11,694 bases of DNA from an uncultured Pseudomonadota bacterium (GCA_949295395.1 CASFLB010000032.1:1-11694); one strand, 5' to 3'; positions 1 to 9,100 are shown, counted from the first letter of the stretch. Numbers and translations are program-made. Notes: generated by a model from the letters alone, not told the origin.

Positions 1-10
1 TAAGCTTTGT

Positions 11-134
11 AAAAGTTTGGAGAATGAGTCGAGTAATAAGATTTTAGGGCGACGACACCGGAGCGTACAAAGAAGTACGTGAGGATGGCGGAGACCCGCA
101 AAATCTGTATTAATCGACCATTATACAAACTTTT
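11..134. repeat. Large imperfect palindromic element over the 3' end of pepF
   Basis: Bases 11-49 and 95-134 are inverted copies of each other. Read from the outside in, the arms share AAAAGTTTG, AATG, GTCGA, TAATA, AGATTTT and GGG, with three substitutions and a few single-base gaps; about 34 positions per arm match. Inside, GCGTAC (63-68) and GTACGT (75-80) can form an apical hairpin around AAAGAA, separated from the arms by about 13-14 largely unpaired bases per side. The shape is that of a dispersed palindromic repeat or small MITE, or of a long structured RNA 3' end. No other copy occurs in this window, so mobility is inferred and not shown. The right arm encodes the last seven residues and the stop of the neighbouring peptidase gene. 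No U-run follows the hairpin, so it is not a classical intrinsic terminator. Confidence 0.7.
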
Positions 135-1906
135 TTATCGAGGAGTTCAAGCTCATCAATATACTCCTCTATCAACGACAGACCTTTGTCCCAGAAGTTC
201 TTATCATGTGCATTGAGACCAAAGGGTTTAAGAAGAGCATCGTAACGCTTGACACCGGTTTCGGAAAGCATGTGAAGATATTTGTCGGCAAAATCGGGTA
301 CGGAATTTTCACGATAGACTTGATAGAGCGAGTTTACCAAACAGTCGGCAAATGAATATGCATAAACATAAAACGGCGAATGGAAAAAGTGGGAAACAAT
401 TGGCCAAATATATTTGCTATCATCATCAACAATAACGTATTGTCCAAGACTCTCACGCATAACCTCAAGCCAAATTTCAGCGATTTTTTCTTCGGAAAGC
501 TCACCGTTTTTGCGCTCGGCGTGAACTTTTGTCTCAAAGAAGTGGAACGCGATTTGGCGCAAAGAGGTGTTAATCATATCATTAACTTTTGAAGCAATGA
601 GGCAAAGTTTTGCTTTATCATCGGTTGTCTGTTTGAGCAACGACTGGAAAGTCAGCATCTCGGCAAAAACCGAGGCCACTTCAGCCAAAGTTAACGGCGT
701 GTCATCATTTAAGTCGCCTTGTTTGGCACTCAGGCGCATATGGCACCCATGCCCAAGCTCATGGGCTAAGGTAAGAACATCATTTTTTTTGCCGACAAAG
801 TTCAGCATCAAATAGGGATGAAATTTTTCTGGCATCGGCATAGCAAAAGCGCCGCTCCGCTTACCATCGCGCGGTGGCACATCAATCCAGTTGTGAGAAA
901 AGAAATCTTTCGCAACATCTTGCAACTTAGGCGAAAAAGCGCCATAAGCTTCAAGCACGAGTTTAACGGCCTCGTCCCACGAATATTTTTTATCGTCGGC
1001 AAACGGCAAAGGCGCATTTCTATCCCAGTACTGAATTTTATCTTTACCGAGCCACTTAGCCTTAAGTTTATAAAAACGTTCGGCGATAGTAGTATATTTT
1101 GCACGCACAGCTTCCGCCAAAGAATCAACGACATCATCTTCGACCATATTATCAAGATTTCGGCTGGCAATAGGAGACTTGAAACCACGCTTATCATCGC
1201 TGATAGCTTTATCTTTAACAATCATGTTATAAATAAAGGTAAAGAGTTCGCCGTTTTCTTTGTTAACACGATTCATTTCCTTGCCGGCGGCCTCACGAAT
1301 TTTCGGATCTTTGTCTTGCAACAATTTGCTCAGCTCAGCATCATTATATTTTTTTCCGTTAACCGTGTACTGAAGCTTTGAAGAAGTTTCATCATACAAT
1401 CGAACCCAAGCGGCTGACGAGGTCAAAGCTTTGTCCGCCAACAAAGCCTCCATATCTTCGGCCAATTCATAAGGCTTAAACAGACGAATTTTTTCGAGCC
1501 ACGGACGATAAAAGGCCACGGTTTTATCTTCCAGCAAAGACTTAAATTTTTCTTCCGACAAAGCGTTAATTTCAAGAGTGAAGAAGATAGAAAGCTTGCC
1601 GCTTTCGGTCAGTTTTTCATTGGTATTTTGATAGAACGCCAGCGCCTCTTTATTTTTCATTTGAGTAACCATGTTCAAATAAGCAAAAATACCAAGCTTT
1701 GAGGCCACCACACTAGCCTGTTCATAAAGCTTAACAGCTTGAGCAAACTCAGCCGGACTCAAGGTCGCAACTTTTCCCTTATAACTATCGGAAAGTTGCT
1801 GATTATAGACCAAATAGGTGTTTAAATCTTTGTCGACTTGTGGGTCATTAATGCCGGAATATAAATCACTCAAATCCCAAGCCGGCAGATTGCTCTGTTT
1901 CTCCAT
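110..1906 (-). CDS. pepF: Oligoendopeptidase F, M3 family zinc metallopeptidase
   Basis: This 598-residue protein is a cytoplasmic zinc peptidase that would cleave short oligopeptides, feeding amino-acid recycling. The M3 catalytic signature is intact: HELGH at residues 382-386 gives the two histidine ligands and the catalytic glutamate E383, and E409 in LAEVAS, 23 residues later, fits the third zinc ligand. A C-terminal HSPFYVYAYSFAD stretch matches the substrate-binding region of the family. There is no signal peptide or membrane segment, and the length is normal for bacterial PepF (about 600). The start at 1906 has GGAG 10 nt upstream. Its first 41 bases overlap the end of the upstream membrane-protein gene, which suggests translational coupling as the last gene of a three-gene operon. 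The last seven residues (KVCIMVD) and the stop lie inside the palindromic element at 11-134, so the extreme C-terminus is probably not ancestral. Confidence 0.93.
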   Translation of the reverse strand: MEKQSNLPAWDLSDLYSGINDPQVDKDLNTYLVYNQQLSDSYKGKVATLSPAEFAQAVKLYEQASVVASKLGIFAYLNMVTQMKNKEALAFYQNTNEKLTESGKLSIFFTLEINALSEEKFKSLLEDKTVAFYRPWLEKIRLFKPYELAEDMEALLADKALTSSAAWVRLYDETSSKLQYTVNGKKYNDAELSKLLQDKDPKIREAAGKEMNRVNKENGELFTFIYNMIVKDKAISDDKRGFKSPIASRNLDNMVEDDVVDSLAEAVRAKYTTIAERFYKLKAKWLGKDKIQYWDRNAPLPFADDKKYSWDEAVKLVLEAYGAFSPKLQDVAKDFFSHNWIDVPPRDGKRSGAFAMPMPEKFHPYLMLNFVGKKNDVLTLAHELGHGCHMRLSAKQGDLNDDTPLTLAEVASVFAEMLTFQSLLKQTTDDKAKLCLIASKVNDMINTSLRQIAFHFFETKVHAERKNGELSEEKIAEIWLEVMRESLGQYVIVDDDSKYIWPIVSHFFHSPFYVYAYSFADCLVNSLYQVYRENSVPDFADKYLHMLSETGVKRYDALLKPFGLNAHDKNFWDKGLSLIEEYIDELELLDKKVCIMVD

Positions 1907-2330
1907 GATTCAAAATCTCCTGTTCTAACATTTTATTTTTTTGTTTAAGCTCATTCATCTGGCGGGGTAAATCAACGCTTTCCTGATAAAACTTTTTCAA
2001 CTCGGGATGAGGTTCTTCTTTTTCGGGAAGTTCAGCCTCAAAGAAATAATTTGCCCAAGGCGTCTTTTGCTCCCCTTTTATCCACAAAGCAAAGCCCTCA
2101 CCCACGACATTAGCATAACAACCATTCACCCCAAGAATATGCTTCAACAAGCATTGGCTTGATGAATGACAAGCTTTCAGATTATCATATAAGAGCGCAT
2201 GACACTTTGTAAAGCCCCGATTTTGAAGATCCTTTGCCGGCGCAAACAACACCAACAAAAATAAAAACACATAAGCTCCAAACACGAGCGAAAGCAAAAA
2301 GCCAAACCAATGATACTTAAGAAAACGCAT
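1866..2330 (-). CDS. Membrane-anchored protein with twin CX10C cysteines, function unknown
   Basis: I do not recognise this 154-residue protein. Residues 8-30 form one strongly hydrophobic segment preceded by a short basic N-terminus, so the rest is probably extracytoplasmic (N-in). Just after it come four cysteines, C43, C54, C60 and C71, in the symmetrical pattern C-x10-C-x5-C-x10-C, which could close two disulfides across a helical hairpin. Residues 123-146 are rich in Leu, Lys, Gln and Glu and look like a short coiled coil. The ATG directly follows the TAA of the uridylyltransferase gene, with AGGA 6 nt upstream inside that gene's end, and the 3' end overlaps pepF by 41 bp. The operon position does not define a function. 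It is real as a gene because of its tight fit between two recognised genes and its good ribosome site. Confidence 0.78.
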   Translation of the reverse strand: MRFLKYHWFGFLLSLVFGAYVFLFLLVLFAPAKDLQNRGFTKCHALLYDNLKACHSSSQCLLKHILGVNGCYANVVGEGFALWIKGEQKTPWANYFFEAELPEKEEPHPELKKFYQESVDLPRQMNELKQKNKMLEQEILNHGETEQSAGLGFE

Positions 2331-3065
2331 TTACTTTCCTTGCTGACGATGTTTCAAATAAATCTCGAGCTGAGCAAGTTCTTCTTGCGTATTAGCACCG
2401 GCGACTTCTTCGGGAGAAGTTTCGATGGCACTGCATTTTAAGCCTTCCTTACGAGCAATTTCGACGGTATCCGTCAGATAAAATTCACCGGAAGCGTTTT
2501 TATTTTCGATTTTAGAGAGCAAATCAAAAAGAACCTTACCATCAAAAGCCATAACACCGGAATTACAAAGTTTAATAGCTTTTTCCTCATCGGTTGCGTC
2601 TTTATATTCAACGATTTTTTCAAGAGTGTCACCGTTCATTTTAAGACGTCCGTAACGCAAAGCATCTTCAGGGGTAAAGCCAAGAACGACAACCGAAAAA
2701 CCTTCATCAAGTTTTTTAAGTGCGCGGTTAAAAGTTTCGGCGGTAATAATCGGGTGATCGCAATAGACCACAAGAACTTTGCCATCAAACCCTTTCAGAG
2801 CTTCTTTAGCACAAGCCACAGCATGACCGGTACCAAGTTGCTGATCTTGAACACACCACGCATGAGGAGCAATTTCATCGCGAACCTTTTGCCCATCAGG
2901 AGATGTAACCACCACGATTTTATCAACATTCATCGAATCAAGGGTATTCAAAATATGGCGGATCATCGGCTTACCGCTAACCGGCATCAAAGCCTTAGGC
3001 AAATCAGACTTCATTCGCGAACCTTTACCGGCGGCCAAAACAACAGCCGCAATTTTATCACTCAT
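2331..3065 (-). CDS. Stand-alone GlmU-type uridylyltransferase (NTP transferase) domain
   Basis: This 244-residue protein is a sugar-1-phosphate nucleotidyltransferase most like the N-terminal half of GlmU, which makes UDP-GlcNAc from UTP and GlcNAc-1-phosphate. Visible family motifs are LAAGKGSRM (10-18) and PK (23-24) for the nucleotide, QLGTGHA (76-82), YCDHP (101-105, D103 as the metal ligand; GlmU usually has G before D), YGR (138-140), IVEYKDA (151-157), NSG (168-170), YLTD (196-199) and GAN (223-225). The active site looks complete. The left-handed beta-helix acetyltransferase domain of GlmU (total about 450 residues) is absent; the protein stops just after the domain boundary. The start at 3065 is preferred over one 30 bases upstream because AAAGGAG lies 8 nt before it. 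It is the first gene of the operon with the membrane protein and pepF. The true sugar substrate is uncertain, so no symbol is given. Confidence 0.85.
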   Translation of the reverse strand: MSDKIAAVVLAAGKGSRMKSDLPKALMPVSGKPMIRHILNTLDSMNVDKIVVVTSPDGQKVRDEIAPHAWCVQDQQLGTGHAVACAKEALKGFDGKVLVVYCDHPIITAETFNRALKKLDEGFSVVVLGFTPEDALRYGRLKMNGDTLEKIVEYKDATDEEKAIKLCNSGVMAFDGKVLFDLLSKIENKNASGEFYLTDTVEIARKEGLKCSAIETSPEEVAGANTQEELAQLEIYLKHRQQGK

Positions 3066-3147
3066 TTTTTCAGCTCCTTTAATAACTTTTAACAAATATA
3101 GCGTAGCATAACAGATATAACCGATTTATTAAAAAAAGGTACATTTT
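3066..3147. promoter_or_regulatory. Divergent intergenic region with weak promoter candidates
   Basis: These 82 bases separate the minus-strand uridylyltransferase operon from the plus-strand DUF2207 gene and must carry both promoters. Rightward, TATAAC (3116-3121) could be a -10 box, but no good -35 box is found at normal spacing. Leftward, TATATT (minus strand, 3095-3100) could be a -10 box, again with a poor -35. AAGG with 8 nt spacing serves the plus-strand ATG at 3148. I see no clear operator or riboswitch. Confidence 0.3.
3074..3080 (-). promoter_or_regulatory. Ribosome binding site that sets the uridylyltransferase start
   Basis: On the minus strand this reads AAAGGAG and ends 8 nt before the ATG at 3063-3065. 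The longer in-frame start at 3095 would place this site inside the coding region and has no comparable site of its own, so the shorter protein is favoured. Confidence 0.75.
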
Positions 3148-5280
3148 ATGAGAAAACATTTTCTTACAATATGTTTCACACTTTTGCTCAGTTTTTCGGA
3201 AAGCCTTCAAGCGCAACCGATAAAACTAAATAATTTTGAAGAACTCAAGCAACGAGAAGCTCTTCCGCCACCAATGGAAATCAATGACCCTAGGATTCCC
3301 GACGGTTCAGACCGAAAAGCGGTCGAAGACTTCATAAAAATGCGCTTGCAAGATAAAAACGTCATTATCGATTCGGTCAAACAAGAAGACCTCAACGGCA
3401 TGAGCGCCATGAATGTCCAACACAGTGCCGAATATATCAAAGATATGAAAGAACAAAATAAATCGGCTTTTGAAAAAATTTATGATAAGGCAATTGATCG
3501 AGTAAGCGCGCAAGATGAAATTGAACGCATGGAAACCATTCGCGACCGTGCCAGACTTCAAGCCCAAAGCCGAGCCCAACAACAGCAATGGCAACAACAA
3601 CAAATTCGCCAACAAAGACGTCCCAATTTTCCGGTAATCAATATCGAGCTTCCGCCTTATGGCGAAAAAACTCTTGTACCGGCCCAAGAACATATTCCGT
3701 TTTTGTTTTCCGAAATCAACATATTAGCCACCGGACAAGTCATGATAAATGAAACGGTTGTTGTGGTGGCCAACGGTCAAAAGCTGGCTCATGGACTGAC
3801 CCGTGCTTTGCCACGTTACTCAACATCAAGAGACGGCAAAAAACACGAAATAGACATCAATCTAAACGCGGTAAGCATAAACGACACCCTTATCCCGCAT
3901 AAAGTTGTCACCAAAGGCGGCTATCATCAAATTTTACCGCAACAAGAATACAACCTTGCCCCCGGCGTTTACACCTATCGTTTCAGCTATGTTGTTAACC
4001 GAAATCTGTGGGAATATGATGATTTCAACGAATTTTATTGGGACATAACCGGCAGCAGCTGGAATTTGGTGATTGCCCGTTCTGGGGGCTTAATCACCCT
4101 CCCCGGTGCCACAAAACCTTTAGGCCAAATAGCTTTTTCCGGCTCACCGGAACAACTCAGAAACGATGTCATCATCACTCAAAACGGCTTAAACTCGCTT
4201 GGATTCATCAGCACGGTTCCGCTTTTTGCCGGAGATGGCTTGCACCTAATTATATCGTTACCCAAAAGTGATTTCAGCACCCCGGACTGGGATCAAAAAC
4301 TAACATGGTTTTTAAGCGATTACGGAGATATCTTATTCAGCCTGTTTGCCGCCATCGCCATTATCGGAGCTTATGCCTTGTCCTGGCACAGACGAGATAA
4401 AAGCAAAAAACAAAAATTATCATTCAAAAGAACAGCTTCATTGTTAAGATTTTTAGCCTTTGGTAAAATCGATCGAAAAAATTTCGGCGCGTTTTTACTG
4501 GAGCTTTTCCGCCTAAAACGGCTAGACATTATCACACAGGGAGAGACTCTGGCTCTTATCAAAAAAAGCGATAATTTTAAGGGAATGAGCCGTCTAGAGC
4601 AAAAAGCCATTAAAGCTCTTTTCCCCAACAACTCTGTCGAGCTTCAAATCAAAAAAGAAAACACCCTAAAACTCAAACGTAGCTTTAGCTTTTTACAAAC
4701 CGATACGATAAAACGATTAAAAAACTTATCGCTTCGATTAAACATCGGCTATCTTGTGGTCAGCATCTTAATGCTCATCATCGCCGAGCTTGGCATTGCC
4801 GCATTAGGCAACAATGTTTTTGAAGAAAGCTACATCTTACTATCAAGCAGCCTAAGCTTCGGAGTTGCCGTTTGGTTTTTCCGCAAAAAATTCAAACGCC
4901 GTTGGCTTGAAATTCTGATAAAGATATCATCGATAATATCTATTGGATTAAATCTTCTTATATTGAGTTTAATCATACACACCCTATCCGCCTTAATCTT
5001 GTTGGCAGCCATCATCAGCATCTTCACCAATACCAAACGCTTTTCACAGCGCAACGGCTTATTAAAAGATTATGTAGAAGAAGCCCAAAGATATAAAGAT
5101 TACGTTACGGAAAGAAAAGATAGCCTAGGTTTTGGCAATAACTTCCTAAGTTTCCAAGCCAATATCCACGCCATTGACGCGGATAAGGATTTTCCCTCAA
5201 ACGAGACCATAAAAGACATCTACCGTTTAGAGATTATCCAACAACTTGAAAAATTTTTAGAAGAGGAAAAAATTATTTAA
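3148..5280 (+). CDS. Exported DUF2207-type multi-pass membrane protein
   Basis: This 710-residue protein resembles the DUF2207 (YciQ-like) predicted membrane proteins, whose function is unknown. A signal peptide (1-22, probable cut after LQA) is followed by a charged linker and a Gln-rich stretch (about 138-154). The extracytoplasmic DUF2207 domain follows; its signature lies near residues 276-310 (YRFSYVV, FNEFYWDITGSSW, then a LITLPG element). A membrane segment at about 395-412 leads to a basic cytoplasmic region (414-530), then hydrophobic segments near 534-552, 562-579 and 592-630, and a polar tail to 710. The tail keeps a diverged GLLKDYVEEAQRYKDY element, but the LPYAIALGV-type segment common in the family is not evident. 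It is longer than typical members by its N-terminal extension. It stands alone on the plus strand, its stop overlapping the end of the convergent fieF-like gene by 8 bp. Confidence 0.8.
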   Translation: MRKHFLTICFTLLLSFSESLQAQPIKLNNFEELKQREALPPPMEINDPRIPDGSDRKAVEDFIKMRLQDKNVIIDSVKQEDLNGMSAMNVQHSAEYIKDMKEQNKSAFEKIYDKAIDRVSAQDEIERMETIRDRARLQAQSRAQQQQWQQQQIRQQRRPNFPVINIELPPYGEKTLVPAQEHIPFLFSEINILATGQVMINETVVVVANGQKLAHGLTRALPRYSTSRDGKKHEIDINLNAVSINDTLIPHKVVTKGGYHQILPQQEYNLAPGVYTYRFSYVVNRNLWEYDDFNEFYWDITGSSWNLVIARSGGLITLPGATKPLGQIAFSGSPEQLRNDVIITQNGLNSLGFISTVPLFAGDGLHLIISLPKSDFSTPDWDQKLTWFLSDYGDILFSLFAAIAIIGAYALSWHRRDKSKKQKLSFKRTASLLRFLAFGKIDRKNFGAFLLELFRLKRLDIITQGETLALIKKSDNFKGMSRLEQKAIKALFPNNSVELQIKKENTLKLKRSFSFLQTDTIKRLKNLSLRLNIGYLVVSILMLIIAELGIAALGNNVFEESYILLSSSLSFGVAVWFFRKKFKRRWLEILIKISSIISIGLNLLILSLIIHTLSALILLAAIISIFTNTKRFSQRNGLLKDYVEEAQRYKDYVTERKDSLGFGNNFLSFQANIHAIDADKDFPSNETIKDIYRLEIIQQLEKFLEEEKII

Positions 5281-6193
5281 CCAACCGACTGTCCAACCGT
5301 TCTTCATCATGACCGGCCGGATCTTGGTGAATAATAATTTGTGCCTGAGGAAATTCATCATGCAAATTATCTTCCACAAGCTCTGTTAACTCATGAGCCG
5401 CTGAAAGAGGCAAATCGCCGTCAAGTTCAAGATGAAATTCAAACATATACACACCGCCCAAATCCCGCGTGCGTAAATCATGTATTCCCTTACTGAAAGG
5501 CAAAGCCATCACGATTTCACAAACTTTTTTGCGAACATCGGGACCAAGTTCGGCATCGGTAAGAATAGCCACAGCCTTCGCCGCAAGTTTATAAGCGTTA
5601 AACAATAAATAAGAAGCCACCAAACAAGCGGTCAGCGTATCAATCCACGTAAAGCCAAACAAAGAAACAAGGATTAAGGTCAAAATGATAGCCAAATTCG
5701 TCATCACATCAACGCTGTAATGTTCTGAATCAGCCTCAATTGCAAGAGAACCTGTTTTTTTAGCAACATACTTTTGAAAAGCGATTAAAAACAGAGTAGC
5801 CAACAAGCTGATAACCATCACCACCAAACCAGCGCCTGTTTTTTCAATCGGAGCCGGAGAAAACAAACGACAAATTCCGTCATAAAGAACAAAAACCCCC
5901 GAACCGGCAATAAAAGCCGCCTGCACCAAAGCACTAATAGCTTCCGCTTTTCCAAAACCATAACGATGTCCATAAGAAGCCGGAAGAGAAGAAAATTTGA
6001 CCGCCACAAAAGTAATGGATGACGCAAAAATATCCGCCATACTATCAATCAAAGACGAAAGGATTGCCAAAGATCCGGTATAGACAGCGGCAAACAGCTT
6101 CATCACCGTCAACATCACAGATAACGCAACGCTGGCAATCGTTGCTGTTTGTTTAAGCTTGTCAATCTGTAAGTTTTTTTCGGTTAAGGACAT
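5273..6193 (-). CDS. fieF: Cation diffusion facilitator, FieF-like metal efflux transporter
   Basis: This 306-residue inner-membrane antiporter would export divalent cations such as zinc or iron in exchange for protons. It carries the CDF metal site: D50 and D54 in LIDSMAD of the second membrane segment and H158 and D162 in HYSVD of the fifth, with the same D-to-H spacing as E. coli FieF (D45/D49/H153/D157). HRYGFGKAE follows helix 2, and the cytoplasmic C-terminal domain has GIHDLRTRD, FHLELDGDLPL and the terminal IIIHQDP motif. The length matches FieF (about 300). The start at 6193 is chosen over a longer frame beginning at 6256, because GGAG lies 10 nt upstream and the extra 21 residues lie in the coding region of the upstream gene. 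Its first 32 bases overlap the end of the Gld-type fusion gene, suggesting coupled translation. Metal preference cannot be read from sequence alone. Confidence 0.92.
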   Translation of the reverse strand: MSLTEKNLQIDKLKQTATIASVALSVMLTVMKLFAAVYTGSLAILSSLIDSMADIFASSITFVAVKFSSLPASYGHRYGFGKAEAISALVQAAFIAGSGVFVLYDGICRLFSPAPIEKTGAGLVVMVISLLATLFLIAFQKYVAKKTGSLAIEADSEHYSVDVMTNLAIILTLILVSLFGFTWIDTLTACLVASYLLFNAYKLAAKAVAILTDAELGPDVRKKVCEIVMALPFSKGIHDLRTRDLGGVYMFEFHLELDGDLPLSAAHELTELVEDNLHDEFPQAQIIIHQDPAGHDEERLDSRLVK

Positions 6194-9100
6194 AGTTAAT
6201 TTTCTCCATATCTTGAGGTAAAACCAGATAAAAACGGTTTTTAACACAAGCGGCAAAATTTTTCAAATGATTATTTCCGCCATCGTTTATAACCTGATAT
6301 TGGAGAACGAACATATCACCGGATTTATAAAAATCAAGCTGAACTTCAACCTTATCTTCCCCTTTCAAAAGCAACCGAGAAAGCGGCTCAAGCTTTTCAG
6401 GCTTGTCAAGTTGCTTTTGAAGATACGCGTTAAGCAAAGCCTTCATAAGCATAGCGATTCGGTCTGGCTCACGCACATCATTATAGGATTCAAGACGTCC
6501 AAAACGCAAATTCCACAACGTATCATAGGTCCAATCTTGCCAATTGGGCTGAATATCAATTAAGTCAATGGCCGCTAGCCAAACCTGAAACAAATTATCA
6601 AACTTAATATAAGCAGCACGCTGCCCGCGCCCAATATCAATATCATATTTTCCCACCTCAAAGGCCACAACATTTTGCCCGTTTGGTGTTTGCAGTTCGA
6701 TTCGCACATTCGGCGAACCGGGCTCTTCAATTGGATTAAGACCAAATTTGTAAAGGACGGCGGCATCGGCAGATTTTTTCTCATAAAAACGAGCATCGAG
6801 CAACGCCGAAAGAAGGCTGCGAATGCGCTCTTGATAAACCGGAACATCTGCCGGATTATCCAACATCCAAACGCCATCTTTTTTATAAAATTTAAGATGA
6901 TGGTCATGATTCGTTAAAATGACACGATCAACCTGATTAATTTGCTCAACCAAATCCGGAAACACAAGTTTATCTTCATAATCAAGCAACGGATTTTTAT
7001 CAGCCTGATATACCGAATAAATACCAAGTCCCAAAAGCAAAAATGAGACACCCGCCAACTTAAGCGCCACCGAATTAAGCTGAAGTTTTTGGTGAACAAA
7101 TAGCTTTTTTGTACGTTGATGACGCCACCATACAAAACCGCAAATAAGGATTAAAGCGAGGGGAACGGCATAAATATTAACAAACTTGACCCATAAATTA
7201 ACGGTGTCAATATTTTGATTAAACGACAACTTCAAAGCACTTAAGTCTGAGCGTAACTCATCAAGTTTATGACGAATATTTGCAATAATTGCCAACTCAT
7301 CTGGTGTAAAATTCAAACGTTCTTCAAAATCCTTTTTCTGCCAAACATCTTGAATCTGCTGCTTGGCTTGATTAATTTTCTGAATAATTTCAGCTTCTTT
7401 AATCCGCGCATCGCGTTCATTATTTTTACGCTGTTTTTCAATCTGATCAAAAGAGCGTTTCAGAGCAGATTTTCCACGAACTCCGGCCAAAGAAGGACCT
7501 CCGGCAAGCTCTTCCAAAGCGTTCAACACAAAGTTTGCGTTATCAAGTAGTGGAATTAAATATTTTGTATCAAGCACCGTTCTCTGCACCGCCCAAAAAT
7601 TATCATAAAGCATATCGGTATCCGCCACGGCAATCAGCTCAAACGGGGCGCTTTGATCCATACTGGTCACTTTAGCAGCCAAAACTTTAGCATAATCGTC
7701 GGGAGCAAAGTTTTGCAAAATAACCTCAGCCGGAAAACTTTCTTGAGCGGCAAAAGCCGGAATAACTTCTGACTGCATACTAGCGGTCAATAAAGGAACA
7801 AACTCGATTCGCGAAGCCGCGGAGGCCAAGGGTTCAACCGTCGTTGCCGAAGCCAACATAACTTCTTTAAGATTTTTGGTAACAGGCTCATAGCGATTAA
7901 GATTATTTCCTTTAAGAATAAACTGCAAAAGATCTTGCGTAAAACTCGGATTCGTTTTGTAGTTATCGGTCACATCAATCAGAATAGAATTGTCCAAATC
8001 AGCAACCACCGCTTCGGTATGGAACTGAATTCCCCACAATTTGGTTAAATCCCCAAAATCGGAAGCCAACAAATCGTTATTAACCGGAGAATAGATTCGG
8101 GCAGCCTCGGGAGCCACATCGGCAAAAACCAAAAGCCTTCCGCCGGCAAGGGTATATTCTTGAATTTTTGCCGTCATTTCCGCGGATAGATCACGAGGAT
8201 GAACAATCATCAACACATCAAGATTATGAATTTCTTCAGGCTTTGTGACATGAACAACATTGAAAAATTCTTTAATCTGAGAAACAATTTCCCATTGCTG
8301 AGACACTTGAGTATCCGTTTGTAACGTATCAAACATAGTGAGAGAGGTTAGAATACCGACAGTTTTTTTCAGGTTATTGAGCGCAAAAATCTTTTCAATA
8401 ATATCTTGCTCCAAATAGGGCTGCCGCTCGGGAGCAAAAAACGGAATAACCTGATGATTATCGACATCATCGGTCAACACAAGTCCGAAAAACGTGTTTT
8501 GAGAGGCATCAATAACAGGCATCGGCAAAAGACCTGAAGCAAGAGCTTGATCTTCTTTTTCGCTAAACACTTCAGGATAATAAATCTGGTAAGAAAACGC
8601 CCCGTTTGAGAGACGAGAAATTTCGGCTAACAACGAACGTACGCGGTCAAACATTTGCCGCACGGCCGAATTTCGCTCTTCCAATAAGCGAGAATAATAA
8701 AGCTTGGCAATAATTGGTCGTTTAAGATTAGAGACAAGATTTTTGCTGGTCTCCGAAAGTGTAAAAACTTTTTCCTGAGTAAAATCCCAGCGCAAACTTC
8801 GCAACCAATTATTTGCCCACAGGTTTAGTCCCGAAAAGCCAAGCAGCATAAAAACAAAAATCAAAATATAATAGGAACGTGAAGCCGAATTTATCAAAAT
8901 CGATGTCCCTGACGTTTTAAAGCTGACCACCAAGACCGTCGTAAAATTAAACAACAAAATCAGAGAAGCAAAAAAGATAAGGTCGCGCAACTCAACCAAA
9001 CCGGCGCTCATCGTATTAAAATGGGTCAAAAAGCTAAAAGACGCAATCATATCAATCAAAGAAAGCGGAGCAAACAAGCGGAAAAACGCTAACACATATT

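Noticed and set aside
1..109. Open minus-strand frame running through the palindromic element to the left window edge
   Set aside because: It has no start codon or ribosome site and can be entered only by a frameshift from pepF; the inverted-repeat structure explains this DNA better than coding does.
808..1381. Long open frames antisense to and out of frame with pepF (137 and 187 codons)
   Set aside because: They are shadows of the pepF coding sequence, have no recognisable domain or convincing ribosome site, and pepF itself carries intact catalytic motifs in its own frame.
3559..3615. CAA/CAG-rich stretch as a possible microsatellite
   Set aside because: The codons are mixed and interrupted by Arg, Trp and Ile codons, so it reads as a Gln-rich protein segment and not as a simple tandem repeat.
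3307..3693. 128-codon antisense frame within the DUF2207 gene
   Set aside because: It lies wholly inside a well-supported coding region, shows no family motif and has no promoter or ribosome site worth reporting.
6194..6256. Longer start for the fieF-like gene adding 21 residues
   Set aside because: The extra residues do not match the CDF N-terminus, lie in the coding region of the fusion gene, and the ATG at 6193 has a GGAG site and gives the usual FieF length.
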